Assembly: GCA_964514305.1 (NCBI GenBank)
Contig: CAZEQD010000085.1
Coordinates: 1-6,153 of the forward strand
Direction: 5' to 3'
DNA length: 6,153 nucleotides
Source of the DNA: CAZEQD01 sp964514305
GTDB lineage: Bacteria; Acidobacteriota; Aminicenantia; Aminicenantales; Aminicenantaceae
Positions within the stretch are counted from its first letter, which is position 1. Each line of letters begins with the position of its first letter. Below, in pieces: positions 5,553-6,153 of the stretch. The notes below the pieces were generated by a model. That model did not search any database and was not told the DNA's origin. It saw only the letters and a program-made list of their open reading frames with translations. The translations under genes and the position numbers were made by a program.

Positions 5553-6153
5553 TATTGAGTAAAATGATTCCAGCCTGAAGGAGTAAGGCGTTGCTGGCTG
5601 CCATCAACCAGCTTAAGGATTATTTCCCCTGGTTTATTTACTATCTTGCCGATTTTAGAAACAGGTACCTTGCCAGTTGAGGTTATAATAGAACAGAGTT
5701 CAGCCTCCTTTTCAGGCTTACAGGTAATTATCAATTCGTAATCATCGCTTTCTTTTAAGACCAGCTCATAGGGGTTGAGTTCAAACTCATCGGCAAATCT
5801 TTTTAAATCCTCACTAAGTGGTAGTTTATTTTGATCTAATTCTGCTCCAATCCCACTTGCTTGGCAGATATGGCCTAAGTCTCCCAGCAAGCCGTCGCTA
5901 ATGTCAATCATAGCTGTGGCCAAGCCTGAATTTCCTACTCTTGAGCCCTCCCAAGCTCGGTGGCTAGGGGTGATAAAGGCTCGGACAAGAGGGTCTTTTT
6001 TTGATTCTGCATTTACTCCAGATTGCTGCAGTAGCCTTAGCCCGGCCGCAGCTTGGCCAGGAAAGCCTGTAACTAGAATTGAGTCACCTGGTTTAGCGGT
6101 AGAACGAAGAACGATTTTACCTTTTTTTACTTGGCCAATTAGAGTGATATCGA
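5552..6153 (-). CDS. thiL: Thiamine-monophosphate kinase ThiL, C-terminal part (5' end outside the window)
   Basis: ThiL phosphorylates thiamine monophosphate to thiamine diphosphate, the active cofactor. The frame is open from the window edge to the TAA at 5554-5552, about 199 residues of an enzyme of roughly 320-340. Visible from the N-terminal side: DITLIGQVKKGKIVLRSTAK, then PGDSILVTGFPGQAAAGL (the family's P-G-D-x-I-x-V-T-G-x-x-G-x-x-A-A-G-L), MIDISDGLLGDLGHI (the I-S-D-G-L metal/nucleotide site of the PurM-like fold), ESDDYELIITCKPE (usually G-E-D-Y-E-L-L-F-T; here S-D replaces G-E) and a C-terminal GWNHF. A TTG at 5923 is only an internal leucine codon: the upstream residues SRVGNSGLATA are clearly ThiL. 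The missing start means any upstream TPP riboswitch or promoter cannot be checked. First visible gene of the thiL-thiM operon. Confidence 0.95.
   Translation of the reverse strand, partial: DITLIGQVKKGKIVLRSTAKPGDSILVTGFPGQAAAGLRLLQQSGVNAESKKDPLVRAFITPSHRAWEGSRVGNSGLATAMIDISDGLLGDLGHICQASGIGAELDQNKLPLSEDLKRFADEFELNPYELVLKESDDYELIITCKPEKEAELCSIITSTGKVPVSKIGKIVNKPGEIILKLVDGSQQRLTPSGWNHFTQ

Noticed and set aside
5542..5607. Longer thiM start giving 22 extra N-terminal residues
   Set aside because: It lies inside the thiL coding end, has no ribosome binding site of its own, and a perfect AGGAGG precedes ATG 5541 where family proteins begin.
5552..5923. A 123-residue protein starting at the TTG at 5923
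   Set aside because: The frame stays open to the window edge and the upstream residues are clear ThiL sequence, so it is the tail of a longer partial gene.

Overview
This 6.15 kb window is AT-rich bacterial DNA with strong AGGAGG-type ribosome binding sites and compact spacing. A run of exactly 100 N marks a scaffold join, so it probably comes from a draft or metagenome-derived assembly of an uncultured bacterium. The genes (MnmA with a C-x-x-C active site, ThiM/ThiL, an MTH1187-family protein, a secreted toroid/von Willebrand A protein) would fit an anaerobic, low-GC lineage, but the sequence does not allow a phylum call.

Layout. Positions 1-76 (minus) are the first 25 codons of a cysteine synthase, not visible as a long ORF because the window edge cuts it. 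It is divergent from mnmA (190-1284, plus), the tRNA 2-thiouridylase. The 113-bp space between them holds two back-to-back promoter-like sequences with overlapping -35 boxes, a 9-bp inverted repeat, and a perfect 15-bp tandem duplication. The duplication copies mnmA's ribosome binding site and start codon and so creates a three-codon upstream ORF. Everything after mnmA is on the minus strand. A gene for a secreted multidomain protein (1407-3881) encodes two PPC-like domains, a terpenoid-cyclase-like alpha toroid, a von Willebrand A domain and a C-terminal beta tail; the assembly gap falls inside the von Willebrand A domain. Upstream of it lie an MTH1187-family gene (4002-4295), a decayed gene fragment of the nitronate monooxygenase/FabK family (about 4372-4584), thiM (4708-5541) and the C-terminal two thirds of thiL (5552-6153, cut by the window edge).

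How the genes fit together. The left end is a sulfur theme: cysteine synthesis beside a sulfur-consuming tRNA modification enzyme. The right end is a thiamine theme. ThiM phosphorylates the thiazole alcohol for salvage, ThiL makes thiamine diphosphate, and the MTH1187-family protein is of a type reported to bind thiamine. thiL and thiM are clearly one operon (10 nt gap). The MTH1187 gene is separated from thiM by the decayed gene and seems to have its own promoter. The large secreted protein has no obvious link to either theme. I see no RNA genes, insertion sequences or CRISPR arrays, and no convincing intrinsic terminator. The most interesting items are the mnmA/cysK divergent control region, the unusual secreted fusion protein, and the gene remnant between thiM and the MTH1187 gene.
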